In this document: positions 1 to 11,904 of the stretch, in pieces | Layout: every line of letters begins with the position of its first letter | Numbering within the stretch: position 1 is the stretch's first letter | Assembly: GCA_020466095.1 (NCBI GenBank) | Contig: CM035807.1 | Location: forward strand, 53,410,752 to 53,474,751 | Origin: Chlorops oryzae | Taxonomy: Eukaryota; Arthropoda; Insecta; Diptera; Chloropidae | Reading direction: 5' to 3' | Length of the DNA stretch: 64,000 nt | Translations under genes and position numbers: made by a program | The notes under the pieces: generated by a model | Told to the model about the DNA's origin: nothing | Database searches by the model: none | What the model saw: the letters and a program-made list of their open reading frames with translations, nothing else

Positions 1-2742
1 TCTGGTTAACAAACTTCATGACTTTTTTAAGCATCAATTTAGTACAGAAAACGCGTTTACTGATTAAGTATTATATATAATATATTTTTTTTTTTTGTAG
101 CGAGATATTCAAAAAGTTACGTTAGATGACCTGGTGTGTTATTTTCCTCTTATGTAACTTAATTTTCAAATAAAAATTGTTACAGATCTATGAATCCTCA
201 TAATCTCGAGAAAGCTCATAAGGATCACTTTGTTATACCCCAAAAAAAATCCAAAAGTGTTCCGGCCGTTAACTTATTTTTGATGCTCGGCTGGCTTTTC
301 CATTGTTTTCTTTCAGACACATGAAAGTATTTTGTTTCCCATTTTTTAGACGAATATGCTTGCTACCAAAACTATTAAGGCTTACTTTTTCATTCCTTAT
401 GAAAAATTTGTCGGATGTCTTCTTCTTGATTTATCTGGTTTATCTTCAGCGTGGTTTAAAGAATTTGATTTTTTTTAGGCAAAAGTGAATTCTAGAAGCC
501 CATTGCTAAAATTAAAAAAAAACAATTACGGTTTCATACAACTGTTAGCTACCAAAGATTCATATTTTCAGCATTCTGAGAAATTTAATTTAAAAGAAGT
601 AATTTGTGTTCTTGCAATGTTATGGTTTGACTAACTCTACGTCCTTAGTTCGAAAGACTAAAAAAAAGCTACCAGACTAACAAATTTTAGCAGCAAGAGA
701 GATTATTATATATATCACCGTAAAATTTGGTTTTAAGATCTTTTTGCTAGTCAGTGATCTTTAGAGATTGCAGGTCCTAAAGATTTTTCCTATTAAATTT
801 GTTCTGCAGGATCAGTTGCAGGTCGGCCCCTATTCATTTATGCACACCGCGTATCCGGATAAAAATTGATTTTAGTACCGTGAGCTACTGGTAGTCTCAG
901 TCGATTCAAATAAATTCTCAATAAGTTCTACAAAAATTTTCTAAGAGAAAAACAAAAAAGTATTATTGGTCAATTCGCATCGAATTTAAATGCATGATAT
1001 CAAATTTCTATGGCTAGTATAAAATTGTTTGGCATTTGACCAAATATTTGGAATTTGGGTGCACAAGCACAGGTTCAAACAGTGTAATAGGCAAATGTAT
1101 TTGACAAAATATATTATTTTGCCGTATTTGGAATATGTTTGGCATATCGTAAAAAGCCAAATATGCGACAATTTTTTTCGTCTGTATAAAGGGTTCGCTT
1201 AAAATGACGCAAACTGATGAATATGAGCAAAAAGTAAAATTTTCGAGGTATTTGCTGATAATTTTTATTCTCTGTTTCCCACAACCTGTTCCTTACCCTG
1301 TCTTTTGGACTTTTTTTGGTTAAGAAGCAGTAAAACTAAAAGCTTTCCGAATCATCTTTCGTCCGGAAAAGGGGATCTTTTAACCGGAAGAGGGGACTTT
1401 TTTGGTGAATATGATAGGTTTGTGAGTCTCGGGAATTCTGGCCATGCCATCTTTTAACCGGAAGAGAGAGTATTTTTTGGTTTCCAAATACACAATGGGA
1501 AGTCAGATTCAAGAGGAAGTCAAAATCATTAAAAGACGTTACCATAAAATTTCGATACATTTTTTCAATTTCCTTAGCGAATTTAAAAAGCATCCCTCAT
1601 ATGACTGTTTCCACTTTTTTACCAACTCACAGCGTTTCCGGGTTTTTTTTTTTTGCAGGATAGGCTTCCTGTGACAGGTAATGTCGTTGAAAAAATACTA
1701 CCAACACATGCATGCAATTAAATATATTTAAAGAGATTTTTAGGCAGTCTGCAAATAAGGAAACTCAAATAAAACGAAACCGAAATTCAAATCTAATATT
1801 CAAACAATGAAAAATCTATGTTCGCACACGTTCCGACCCAATTAAAACGAAACAAACTATTTATCAGCTGATTTTCACGATCTCGAGCGACTCAACCGAT
1901 TAGCTAAGCTTGTTTTAAGTGCTAAGTAAAAACATTCGTATATATTTCTACTTCTCTAACATTAGCTATCTGTTCGCAAATCCTTTTGAAAAATAAAATT
2001 AACAATATGACATTCGTTACTTCTCAGTATTATTCCAATCGAGCATGCTAAACCAGGAGTAACCGAAAAAAGAGTCATTTGAAACTGGTTTCTTTATAGT
2101 ATCGTAGTGTAAGGACATTCATTGAGTGGACTGCCTTAAAAGCACAAGATATATTTTTTTCTATACCCAGAGAAAAAAACCACTTGAAATCAATTAAAGG
2201 CACATTAGTTTAACAAGAAATGATAATGAAAGTCTAGAAACGTAGAAAATTGTTATCACAATATATAGCAGCAGTCTTTCTCGGCACGTCATTGAGTGAG
2301 CAACTCCAAAAAATAATTGGAATCATAGTGTTCAGCTAACTTCATTTATATCACAACGAAACAAAAGCAAAACAGTTCTCTTAAATTCGCATTGTTACAA
2401 CGCCAATCCAAATGGGAGCGAGTAACACGAATCGAAAAAAAAAACAAATCCATGCGCAGCTCGCACCCTGTTAGAGCTATAGGCCCAAGACGAAGAAGGG
2501 ATAGGGATGACGACGATGCCTAACTTCTAAAGGGCGGTCATAATAATTACCTGCCACTACAAACACTGGTTGACGCGGACGACATGAAAGATGCAGCCCC
2601 AAACGAAGTTGCGCTAGATTCAGATTAAAAACCGCTCCAACAGGAAAACATGCAGTGGCTACAAAATTCTCTGTAGCAGCTAAAGCGCGTTTGATAGTCT
2701 ATCCAAAAAGCTCAATGACCTCGGATTGGAGTACCTCTCCTG
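1..2742. other. noncoding stretch, no gene recognised
   Basis: AT-rich sequence with short ORFs on both strands, none of which reads like a known protein. A phrase close to CTTTTAACCGGAAGAG occurs twice (around 1377 and 1452), which is why short overlapping ORFs appear there. Nothing else repeated or palindromic stood out. If the scro assignment to the right is correct, this is intron or flank on the 3' side of that gene. Confidence 0.5.
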
Positions 2743-3165
2743 ACACTTCCAAGAACAACAGACCATTTAAAGCCGTCCTTCTGGACTCTACTTGGTAACT
2801 ACCAACGCTGTTAAATTTGAACCTATTAACCTTGGACAACACTGCAGTGACGTCAAGCTTGTTCATCGTGTAACGGAAAAAAGTCGTGAAATAACTCTTA
2901 ACATGGTCTACCTGAAAAAAGGGACTACTACAATGCGTGAGTTAAGAGAAAACTTTAACAGCATAAATCATATAAGAATTAAAGGGGAATTCCAATCAAA
3001 ACGACAAATCAAACCAACTCAATGCCACAACTGTCCATTTTAAATGGACCATTGTTTCCATGTTTGACCATTTTTTCCAAAACTCCAACGTTAAATCATT
3101 TTGTGCTATATCTGCCGGTCAACACAGGACCAAGTATTGTAAAACAATCGTGGATTAGTGTAGCG
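2743..3165 (+). pseudogene. Jockey-type non-LTR retrotransposon ORF1 (gag) remnant
   Basis: Translation in shifting frames gives the pattern of the region before the zinc knuckles of Jockey/I-type ORF1 proteins: FEPINLGQ, an alternating hydrophobic/basic stretch, then PTQCHNC and, after a frame change, CAICAGQHRTKYC. This matches a C-x2-C...H...C knuckle followed by the C-x2-C-x3-H-x4-C knuckle of the PRE_C2HC/gag module. The product would be an RNA-binding protein of the retrotransposon particle. Several frameshifts and stops show it is dead. The element is cut off near 3165, where opposite-strand Gypsy sequence begins. The exact family within the Jockey group cannot be set. Confidence 0.55.
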
Positions 3166-3612
3166 AAATCCTTCGGATTGGGGTGAAGGTCTCGCGATAT
3201 CGATGTAGTTGTAAGAGAATCTGCGTGGAGGAAGTTAAAATTTTCCAAATGGGGATTTTATGTGACGTGTTGCTTTTAACGATTGACAATTTGAACAAGA
3301 TTTTGTCCATCGAGCGATGTCACAATTCATAAAGGGTTAAACGAAACGTTCTGATATGAGTGTCTTTATAACTTGCATGTGACAGGTAGGGATATCATAA
3401 TAATTGGTGTTTTGTGAATGGGATATTTGCATTTGGTTTAGAGTAAGTTTCGAGTTCGATACCAACAAATTTTTCAATTAATCATCTTCTTCTGCAAATT
3501 TATATAGTTCATGATAGCTGAAAGTAGACATGACTGATATTCTTGACAGTGCATCGGCTACGAAATTGTCATGACCTGAAATGTGTGGAGTGTTGATTGT
3601 AAATTGACTAAT
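3166..3612 (-). pseudogene. Ty3/Gypsy pol fragment (RNase H end and integrase start)
   Basis: On the minus strand the reading runs through HISGHDNFVADALSRIS, the typical end of a Gypsy RNase H domain. It continues through an acidic linker and RFVxPFMNCDIARWTKSCSNC, the CC half of the integrase HHCC zinc finger with its preceding helix. It ends with YIDIARPSPQSEGFRY at the start of the integrase catalytic core, where the usual D is present in YIDI. Frameshifts and stops make it non-functional. It meets a short opposite-oriented copy of the same integrase segment at about 3615, so the locus was rearranged after insertion. Confidence 0.65.
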
Positions 3613-3614
3613 AC

Positions 3615-3745
3615 AAGTGAGGTCTCTATAACGTCTTTGGGTAAGCTTTTCGGTTTCTTTTTAATGCGATATCAATATCGCAAGACCTTTACCCTAGTCT
3701 TAAGGATTTCGCTACATTCAAACAATGATCGTGTTAAGCGGATTT
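3615..3745 (+). pseudogene. short inverted copy of the Gypsy integrase segment
   Basis: The plus strand at 3660-3725 reads GCGATATCAATATCGC...GGATTTCGCTAC. It is a diverged copy of the reverse complement of 3160-3215 and translates to DINIARPLP...GFRYIQTMI, the same integrase core start. The two copies face each other. This is best explained as two fragments of one Gypsy family in opposite orientation rather than as true terminal inverted repeats, because both arms are coding. Confidence 0.5.
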
Positions 3746-4082
3746 TTCCGGGGTCCTGCACTCGGCTATCACATCTAATATTTTAACGAACACTTTAACG
3801 GAAACGCTCTTTTATGCCTTTTTATTAATAACGATTTATTACGGTGCGTTATTAAACATCAACAATCAACTCTCAACTATCAACTGATTCACTAAGTTTA
3901 AAATACAAAGTTTATAAACTAATTATTCTTAACCTAGATCCGCGCTATGCAGACGCTCGTGTGTTCTACGAGAACGATGTCATGGGCCTGATGACGCTTG
4001 CTGACCTTTGTGTCTTGACCAACGTTCAATTCCGCATACTCGGCGATTCCGCCGAGGTCACCTACTTGGCACGATTGTGCGG
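3738..4082 (+). repeat. dispersed repeat R1, copy 1 (interrupted by the gag-only element)
   Basis: Begins GCGGATTTTTCCGGGG and runs through CTAATATTTTAACGAACACTTTAACGGAAACGCTC and the CAACTATCAACTGATTCAC region. It ends in CGCATACTCGGCG...TTGTGCGG. A second copy lies at 15653-16352. The gag-only LTR element inserted exactly at the last GCGG, so the end of this copy (GTGCGAAACGCCAGCTTGC) now lies at 14738 onward. It starts TGTTAAG/TGTTGGG and could be a solo LTR, but I could not define its 3' edge. Confidence 0.75.
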
Positions 4083-4896
4083 TGTTGTGTGTCACAACCG
4101 CACAAACAGTTAATATACCTTATTTCGATATGCGATAAAGTACAACAACGAAAATACCTGCGTTCAGAATCTATAAAACATTAACGCTGACGTAAACAAT
4201 CAAAGCCAATGATCGCAAATACTAAGAACATCAGACGATTGGATCGGGCGAGTGAGCGCCAAGACGAAATGGACGAAACAGCAAGTCAGCAATTATGTCG
4301 CATAAGCTATGCACAAGAAGTTCATCGTCTTAAATACTGACCTGCTCCAATAATAATAACAACAACAACACGTAGCAGGTGAAGACTGGAATAAAGCTGA
4401 CGCTAGAAGTATTAAGCAACAGCAGCACGCAACAACAACAATCGAGATGACCCAGAAGAGTGTCGCAACAACCGATATTGCTAGAACAGCAATATCTCTT
4501 GAAGACTGGAATAAAGCTGACGCTAGAAGTATTAAGCAACAGCAGCACGCAACAACAACAATCGAGATGACCCAGAAGAGTGTCGCAACAACCGATATTG
4601 CTAGAACAGCAATATCTCTTTATTTAAACTGAGATTCGTGCACTGGAGGAGGACTACGATCAGAACCGTGAACCGAAGTATTCAGTAGATCTCAACTTTA
4701 ACGCACCTACTCACGAGCCAGGACGTTGAAGTGTGGATCTCCGTGTTAGCTAGGGAATAGCTCATAAACGTTAGTTAGCCTAAGGATTTAATGTTACGCC
4801 TTAAAGTAAATCAATAACTGCTATATTCAATATTAAACGGTCTCGAGTAATTCCTTGCGTTAAGTAACTTAGACGCGCTCCATAGACGACACAACA
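4083..4896 (+). repeat. 5' LTR of the gag-only element (814 bp)
   Basis: Starts TGTTGTGTGTCACAACCGC and ends CATAGACGACACAACA, a TG...CA boundary with short imperfect inversion. It is almost identical to 13804-14737. The 120-bp length difference is exactly one fewer unit of an internal tandem repeat. A third, more distant LTR of this family lies near 61850. Confidence 0.92.
4381..4620 (+). repeat. 120-bp tandem repeat, two units, inside 5' LTR
   Basis: Unit begins GAAGACTGGAATAAAGCTGA and ends AGCAATATCTCTT; the units start at 4381 and 4501 and are essentially identical. The unit length is a multiple of three, so repeated peptides appear in open frames on both strands; these are a by-product of the repeat and not treated as genes. 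Confidence 0.95.
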
Positions 4897-4900
4897 TTTA

Positions 4901-4920
4901 TGGCGCAGCCGGTTTTCTAC
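4901..4920 (+). promoter_or_regulatory. primer-binding site, tRNA-Ser type
   Basis: TGGCGCAGCCGGTTTTCTAC lies four bases after the 5' LTR end. It resembles the TGGCGCAGTCGGTAG primer site known from the 17.6/297 group of fly Gypsy elements, which pairs with the 3' end of tRNA-Ser. Supports the 5' LTR edge. Confidence 0.7.
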
Positions 4921-5063
4921 TAAAGTAAGTCGGGAATGAACTACGATCCGTGCGGGTTTCAGAGAAATTCAATAAGCAAAAATTAAAATTTTGCCTTAAT
5001 AATACTTTCGGTCACGAGTTGGTTAAGGTTGGTGAATATTACACCTATTTTCAAACCAGTTAC

Positions 5064-5281
5064 TATAAACTGTTGGAGAGCGGTGATACCAAATCCAACG
5101 GGGTCTGGGAGAGTTGATAACTCCAAAGGACACCTTAGTAATAACGGCGCGAAATAGGCAGAATAGCACCGATTATCTCGTTGTTAACCTTCCTTAGGCT
5201 GTGTTGTTATAAACTGTTGGAGAGCGGTGATACCAAATCCAACAGGGTCTGGGAGAGCTGATAACTCCAAAGGACACCTTA
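5064..5281 (+). repeat. 74-bp direct repeat in the leader
   Basis: TATAAACTGTTGGAGAGCGG...AACTCCAAAGGACACCTTA occurs at 5064-5137 and again at 5208-5281 with only a couple of mismatches. It sits between the primer site and gag, where packaging signals are expected. Function unknown. Confidence 0.9.
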
Positions 5282-5513
5282 ACAATTCAACTTATTAAGG
5301 TTTACATGAGAAAACCAAGGTTATTCCGAAATTATATGATAATAAAACGACATTAATCAATTAATACGCAAAAAAGTCCTGAAAACCGAAGCAACAACAT
5401 TGCAGCAAGCCGACATTGGTAAGTTCAAACAAGCATATACATATTTAATAACTTAGGTATATATTTTGTTTTGATACATCAAACGGAGAGCATCCGTATA
5501 GAAATTAATTTTT

Positions 5514-7185
5514 ATGGAAAAAGAGTGTGAGATCTTAAAACAAAAATTGAAGGAATCAGAGGGACACGCTAGCACTATTCAAGCAGAGGCGTGGGAATTA
5601 ATTAGAGAAATCAATCCAAATAGAGAATTTTTGACGTTAATAACCAACCAAGTAGCGCTATCCCGTTTTAACCAGCTAGAAGAGGCAGTGTTTTTGATAG
5701 AGCAATCAAAAAGTTCGGTGAGCGTATTGAACGAAGCTGCCAAGGAAAAAATTCGATTATTAGAAGAAATGGTAGGTTATCTTCAAAATTGCAAGGCCTT
5801 AAGAAATAGAATAGACACTGCTAATAGAAGAATCTGAACAACAAAACGAATCTCTTAGAGAAGCCCTGAAGGAAGTAGTCGGAGCAGACGTATCACAGTC
5901 CATAGAACACGACAAAACAGCTCTCAAGGAGAAAGAAAAAGAGGTTCAGTATCTCAGGGTGGAAATAGGTAACCTTAAACGAGAGCTTCGAATAATCTGC
6001 GAAACATCCCCGCTTCCAACAAGACGAACGTTAGAAATTCCTACGCAGCAACCTAAAAATCCAACACAACAGCCAGTTCCTAACATTAACATTAAAATGG
6101 CAACAAATATAAATGAAGCGATTCGAAGTGCGCATCTCTTAGTTCCATATTTTTCGGGAGCAAGAGGGCCAGGACTTAAGGAGAAGGTACTGAAATTTGT
6201 CGGAGGATGCGAAATTCTTAAATCTACTGTCGACGATGAGCACTTACAGGGAGTTATAAACGCTATCAAACAACGGTTGACAGGAGACGCGTTTGAAAGA
6301 ATGAATTCCAAGAAATTTAACAATTTAGACGAAATGAGTCATTTCGTGAAGAACACATATGCATCAAGGAGGACTTTGGAAGATATAAGATTGGATATTG
6401 ATATTAGTTTTCAAAGAGAAGGAGAGCGAGCGAGTCTGTTCGGAGCCCGAATGGAGACCTATCTCAATGAGGCAGAAGCGGCGATCAAAGAAAAATGGAA
6501 TGGCCCAGAGGCCAAATCTTCTTTGTGCGAATATCATGATTTGACAGCGAGACGATTCCTTACCGGTCTAAGAGACGACAAAATAGAACTGTTAAGACTG
6601 AGAGCTCCTAATGCTGCTCAAACAACGACAGTGAATACAAACGCGCTACACGTGATGCCTGTGAGAACGGACTTAGCATGCTCGTTCTGCAAGGAAATCG
6701 GCCACTTATGGGATATTTGCTACAAAAGACGGAACACACCATTATGTAGGCCATGTGGGACTTATGGGCATGAAGAAGGGCCAAATTGTCATACAAGTAC
6801 AACTATAACTAAAGCAGAAAAGTACAAACCGCCAGAGATGCTACCGATGTGCACCTACTGTTCACGCCACGGGCATACCGTCGAAAATTGTAGAAAAAAG
6901 CAAGGTAGCTTGTTTTGCGATCGTTGTGGAGTAAGAGGACATAGCACAAATAATTTCTGCTTGCGAGGCAATGCACGAAAAAGAGAAGTACCGCAACCAC
7001 CACAACGAACGACAGCCACGCAAAATTCAAACCAAAATTTAAATAGAAACAACAGCCGATCAGATATTCGATGTTTCAAGTGCCAAGGATTTGGACACAT
7101 CTCGAGAAACTGTCCTCAGCAACAACAGAATTCGGGAAACGCACCACGGCCCAGTCTTGGCCAACAGACTGGAATGCCCAACTAA
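5514..7185 (+). CDS. gag: Gag of the gag-only LTR element (one frameshift)
   Basis: Particle-forming and RNA-binding protein of the retrotransposon. The N-terminal third (about residues 1-160) is rich in E, K, L and Q in a heptad-like pattern, so a coiled coil is likely. A capsid-like helical middle follows. The C-terminal third carries several Cys/His knuckles: CSFCKEIGHLWDIC, CRPCGTYGHEEGPNCH, CTYCSRHGHTVENC, CDRCGVRGHSTNNFC and CFKCQGFGHISRNC. Five knuckles in a row is many for a Gypsy Gag. Reading frame changes once near 5805-5815: frame of 5514 ends at 5837 and the downstream frame is open well before 5959. The protein would be about 555 residues. The single break may be an old mutation or an assembly error. 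Confidence 0.8.
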
Positions 7186-7259
7186 TTAGTAAAAAGAGGC
7201 CACAATCTGCCCCTCAGACGATACAAAAATCAAAACCATGCATACGACGAAAAAACTAA

Positions 7260-7814
7260 GCAGAATTTGCAGATGATAAAAATAAAAAACACATATCTAG
7301 TTGGAAAGGTAATCAGGAAAAATCGAAAAATAACGAAGAAAGTATATCCGGCGAAGTGGAAATGGAATCGGAGTTACGAAAACTAATGCAGATGAAATTC
7401 GACAACAACAAAGAAAATTCAAGAAGGCAAACACGAAAGTCGAATAAAAAGGTTTCATTTAGCGACACGATACAAAATCATACGTACAATATATGGGAAA
7501 CGGAAAGAACTAAGCCATGCCAAGGCAAACAAACGCAATATAATTACTCCAAAATAACAAGTGCAGCAAAAAACTACCTGTGCGAGTGGATTTTGATAAT
7601 CATTACACTATTAATAAAAGTATGGCGAAAATTAAGCATGGTTCGATCAAGAGAAAAACAAATGGTTATAAATGAATTTAGCAACACACAAATTAACGCG
7701 AGAAATCAACAGCCGCAAGTAACACATTTTGGTATTTTGTCTTCTCTTCTGGCGATAGAAAGGCAAACACAGTGGGACGAATTGCGATTCATATACAAAC
7801 ATTTTATATATTAA
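7260..7814 (+). CDS. second ORF of the gag-only element, function unknown
   Basis: Lies in the -1 frame relative to gag. The same frame is open from 7071 except for a TAA at 7257-7259, so it could once have been joined to Gag by a -1 frameshift, as pol usually is. The product (about 180 residues from 7260) is Lys/Arg/Asn-rich at the start. It has one strongly hydrophobic segment around YLCEWILIIITLLIKVW and a polar tail. I see no protease D[TS]G, polymerase or zinc motif. It may be the remains of a spacer before a lost pol, or an accessory protein. Confidence 0.4.
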   Translation, partial: AEFADDKNKKHISSWKGNQEKSKNNEESISGEVEMESELRKLMQMKFDNNKENSRRQTRKSNKKVSFSDTIQNHTYNIWETERTKPCQGKQTQYNYSKITSAAKNYLCEWILIIITLLIKVWRKLSMVRSREKQMVINEFSNTQINARNQQPQVTHFGILSSLLAIERQTQWDELRFIYKHFIY

Positions 7815-8378
7815 ACATTTAAAAAAAAAAAAAAAAATTCTCTTTTCGTTAATATATATATATAAAAAAAAAAAAAAAAAAAAAAAACCCTTTTTTTTTG
7901 ATGATATAAAAGTATTTGCATGAATGTAATATACATGCACATATTTTAACTATCAATCATCGAAGTATCTCAAACATACAGTAGAAGCATTCGGATGCAC
8001 AACTGACGCATTCCAATAAAGTCGATAAACGACCAATTAATTTTGCAAGAAATATTTGCATGTATGCGAAAAGCACGCATCCACATATTTATAAAAGCAA
8101 CTGTGCACATACTTCTAGATGAAAAACAAAAAAAAAAATAAGTAAATCAAATATTATATGCACACTTATATTTACAGATCCAAAAGTATTTGCATGGATG
8201 GCAAATATATACATGCACATACTTCAGAGATGACGACATAAGTACCTACATATATCTGAAGTTTTTTTTTACGCGATCAAAATTTAACAAAAAGAAATGC
8301 ACACAGATATGTTTTTTCCGTTTGCGCGTTTAAGCTACCTTGCAAGCGCTGTGCATTCAAAAACATACATATGTACTT
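7815..8378. other. AT-rich trailer with homopolymers and repeated octamers
   Basis: Contains A-runs at 7822-7838 and 7864-7887 and a T9 run. Three copies of ATTTGCAT lie at 7914-7921, 8054-8061 and 8188-8195, each followed by a GCATGNATG/ACATGCACATA-like phrase. Further copies occur at 12735-12742 and 61540-61547, also in 3' sequence of the same element family. No gene seen. Confidence 0.7.
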
Positions 8379-9401
8379 TAGACCGTCCCACTTTTTTTGC
8401 TTTGTTCGAAATTTCCACATTAACATTGATTTTCTGAATCTGCTAAGAAAACCATAAATCTGGGTGTATTAAAAATAAAAATTGACAAAGGTTTAGGGGT
8501 CCATCAAGGTGATTTTATTTTAAAGCTTAAATTAGCTTTTAAAAAAAGAACTAAATATTTTCTGTTTCACTATTTTAGTTGTAATTCAAAATCTTCTTTC
8601 TTGATTAGAATTTTTTTACATCCATTGGAAAGCTAATAAAATTTTTTAGGTTTCGTGTAAAGTATTGTTAACGTCTTATTTACTAATTTTAACTTACAGC
8701 TTCATAAAGTAAAATTTTTGAGCGAAATGTTGTTATATTTTTTCCCACCATGCCTATATTTTTCTATGTAGAAGAAAATTGACGCCATACTTTGCAAATC
8801 CTTGAATGCAGAATCGTAGAACATTTTAGTACGAAGAGTTTGCTATACTGAATTGTTAATTAAAATTAGTAAAACACAGAAAAAAACCCAAAAAAATGCA
8901 TGTACCTAGGCTTATGTTTTTGCTTTTAACTATTTTTTGGATTTTTTTTTTATATAAAAAAAACTGAGCAATCGCGGTGAAATTTACTGCCCACAAAACA
9001 ATTTAGACGTTTTTAGGATTATTCTCAATAAACAAGTCAATTTTGTAGCTTACTCCCAATGAATGCGCTTGAAGAGAAAGCACATAAAGCATGGATGATA
9101 GGTGGGTTCTTATAAGTCAGATTTTTAAATAAATTGTAAAAGTTCGATTTTAGTACCAAACAGCTATTTAAGCAAAAGAAAAATCCCAACGGAAAGAGAC
9201 GTTATTGGCAGACTTCTTGGTTTGACACTCAAGAAAAAAATGTCGATAAGCGGCGCAGCTCTAACTGTTGCGGATGAGTTAATTTCAATATGGCGATGTA
9301 ACCGGAACGATCATTTACATGGAAAAAGCTATATAGCAAGAAAAATTAAAACATTGCATGCAGCTTATTGCAAATTGAAATGCAACATAAACCGCAACAG
9401 T
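8379..9401 (+). repeat. left inverted arm of the DNA transposon
   Basis: Inverse copy of 11562-12573 with few mismatches and one small block of difference near 8400. Homology ends sharply after ACCGCAACAGT at 9401. The arm holds a 5' flank, exon 1 (9059-9101), a 52-bp intron and the start of exon 2. Confidence 0.9.
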
Positions 9402-9464
9402 GATGCGAATTTATTGGTAATGGTGCCTGCAGACGACTTTTTGTTCAATATAGCTCCAAAATAA
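9059..9464 (+). CDS. truncated transposase N-terminus (two exons, 117 aa)
   Basis: Predicted join 9059-9101 and 9154-9464. Exon 1 begins ATGAATGCGCTTGAAGAG, and the 52-bp intron has GTGGG...TTTTAG boundaries identical to those of the full gene in the right arm. Joined length is 354 nt, in phase, ending in TAA. About the first 97 residues match the full transposase (ERDVIGRLLGLTLKKKMSIS and onward) with one obvious difference, S for R in HLHGK(S/R)YIARK. The last ~20 residues (DANLLVMVPADDFLFNIAPK) are unrelated. The N-terminal part of such transposases usually binds DNA, so this product could act as a dominant repressor, as truncated P-element proteins do; that is inference. Confidence 0.6.
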
Positions 9465-9709
9465 CACACATAATTTAATATTTATAAGTTTTCTGAACTG
9501 TCTCCAGCGATATTAATAAATTAATACAAGTACACTGTTGTATTTATGAATGGACAATATCTTTGGCTTCTTTAGAATAGAACCAATCCAAATTAAGGTT
9601 TTGGGAATTTCCAACTGTAGTCGAGACCTTCCTCCCATAGAACCATTAACTAACAATATTTTATTTACTAGAAATAATAATAATAATTTTTTCAGGTACA
9701 AAATGTGCT

Positions 9710-11904
9710 TTATTTTAAAAGGTTGCATACAATTGTTTCCTTGTTTGTGTTTGTATGTTTTTTATTATAGTCTTCAATGACTTGAATTAGGTTGTTCTGC
9801 TCGTTTGTATCCATTGTTAGAGTATTGTTTACTGTTTTGATTAGTCCGATGGCACGTTATGCTGGATCATTAACAACAATCAAATTGCTTGCAATATTTT
9901 TTAGTTGCATGAAATTTTCATTTTCATGCCAACTAGAGGGGTGTTTTTTAAGAAATCATGGTTAATTCCAGCAATGTCAAAAAATTTAAGTGATGTTTCT
10001 GATACCATGTTCGTTATGTCAAGGTCGGTTTCAATATCAATTACTACATTGCGGTGAGAATTTCTCAGATCTCCGGGTCTGCATAAAAGGGACGCCATTT
10101 TGATCAAACTATTTTCGGAGTGTCCGGGATCGAAAAAAGAAAGTCCAATTGCTATTTCGCTTAAGTACCAAAGGTGTCGGGACATAATCTTAAGAGCAGT
10201 ATTTGCCACTAATTGATTTGTTTTGCGATACAGTTTAAGTTGGTGGATCAAGGCAATATCGTTCAACGCAGCATGAGTTGCTAATGTGCAAGTGAACCAA
10301 TGCTCAAGATAAATTTTAATCAAAAATATATTAAATTCGGACAGCGCCTTAAGTTCATCACCTTAAATCAAGAAAAAATTTCAGATTGTAAAATTTCATT
10401 ATTCAATATTCAATATTTTAACATACCAGCTAGTTTAAATTGGCCTCGAAACGCAAATATTTTTAAGCAATAAATTGCCCGGGCCATGAATCGAGCACTG
10501 TGTAGGGCTCCAGGACGTCGAATTTTGATAGGTCTACCGTTGTAAAATGTTTCGTTTAAAAAAATCAGGCCAAGTTCCAAGAATTCGATGTAGTCTTTCC
10601 TTGTATTTTTTTGAATCGAAAGTTGATCTTTAATCATATTTTTGAGCTGTACTTGATTTGTTTCATCAAAACATAACTTAATACTTGAATCTGTGATACC
10701 AGACTCAATTTTCGACACATCTATGTTATTATATTGGGATTTGAACCAAACAAACAAACTTATATCAGGTGACTGGCTTTTATCCTTCATCACGGTGCAA
10801 TATACTCCAGACAATATAATTTCTAGCACATGGTGCCTGCATGGAAGTGTCAATAACTTTCCTACAAACATATCTCGCAATTTTTTGCACGTTACCGACT
10901 TTTCCCCAGTATTGACACTCGTTGTGTCAAAGCATATACCTTTAATAAAATTTCCAATTTTCCATTCCTGCATAATTTTTTTAATGGCTAAGAACTGTTC
11001 TTCTGCTGTCCCTCGTTTAAGATCAGCAACGCCTAATATTTTTGTTTTAGCTCCATTTGATATCACCATTGCAAGTTTGTAATTTTTTCCATCAGCCTTA
11101 TGCCATTTTGTAAATATTTTTCCATCCCAGTGTAAGACGAAGAATGCATCGGCGAGGTTCTTACAAAATGCGTCTTGAATTTCGTCCTTAATTTCACGTC
11201 GAACTAATCTGCGACGGCGATGAATAGTCGATCGTGAAACAGAAACATTATTTGGATCAATGTTGAGATAATGCGCTGTTGTTAATACAACACTTGCTGC
11301 TTTTGCGTTGCTTAAACCGGCATGATCTAAACTACCAACGAGCTGTGATGTTATTTTACAAGGTATCCTCTGTGGCTGGAATTGCGGTTCATAATCGCTA
11401 TCTTCTGAAGAAGAAGATGCTGTTGTAGTGTCTGCCTGAAGAACGGGTCCCAATGCCGATTTTTTAGTACTTGGACCAGACAAACGCTGTCTATTGTTGC
11501 TAATAACTAACTCGCCTTCTATTTTTTTTGTAAACTCAAGCCTTTTGCGCGATTCAGTATTACTGTTGCGGTTTATGTTGCATTTCAATTTGCAATAAGC
11601 TGCATGCAATGTTTTAATTTTTCTTGCTATATAGCGTTTTCCATGTAAATGATCGTTCCGGTTACATCGCCATATTGAAATTAACTCATCCGCAACAGTT
11701 AGAGCTGCGCCGCTTATCGACATTTTTTTCTTGAGTGTCAAACCAAGAAGTCTGCCAATAACGTCTCTTTCCGTTGGGATTTTTCTTTTGCTTAAATAGC
11801 TGTTTGGTACTAAAATCGAACTTTTACAATTTATTTAAAAATCTGACTTATAAGAACCCACCTATCATCCATGCTTTATGTGCTTTCTCTTCAAGCGCAT
11901 TCAT
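9710..11904 (-). pseudogene. RNase H-fold transposase, three exons, late frameshift and stop
   Basis: Predicted complement join of 9710-10361, 10427-11809 and 11862-11904; both introns (52 and 65 bp) have GT...AG ends and keep phase. Motifs in order: VLHWDGKIF (first catalytic D), ICFDTTSVNTG (second D), LPCRHHVLE (the C-x-x-H signature seen in hAT, P, MULE and Kolobok-type enzymes), then a helical region ending HLWYLSEIAIGLSFFD. This is a protein type I remember as common in arthropod and Hydra genomes, but I cannot name its superfamily. Near the C-terminus there is a frameshift around 9935 and a TAA soon after, beyond which ASNLIVVNDPA...RAIGLIKTV still reads on. It is otherwise intact, so inactivation is recent. 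Confidence 0.8.

Noticed and set aside
3160..3725. Terminal inverted repeats of a short DNA element
   Set aside because: Both arms translate as the same Gypsy integrase segment, so two opposed retroelement fragments explain them better.
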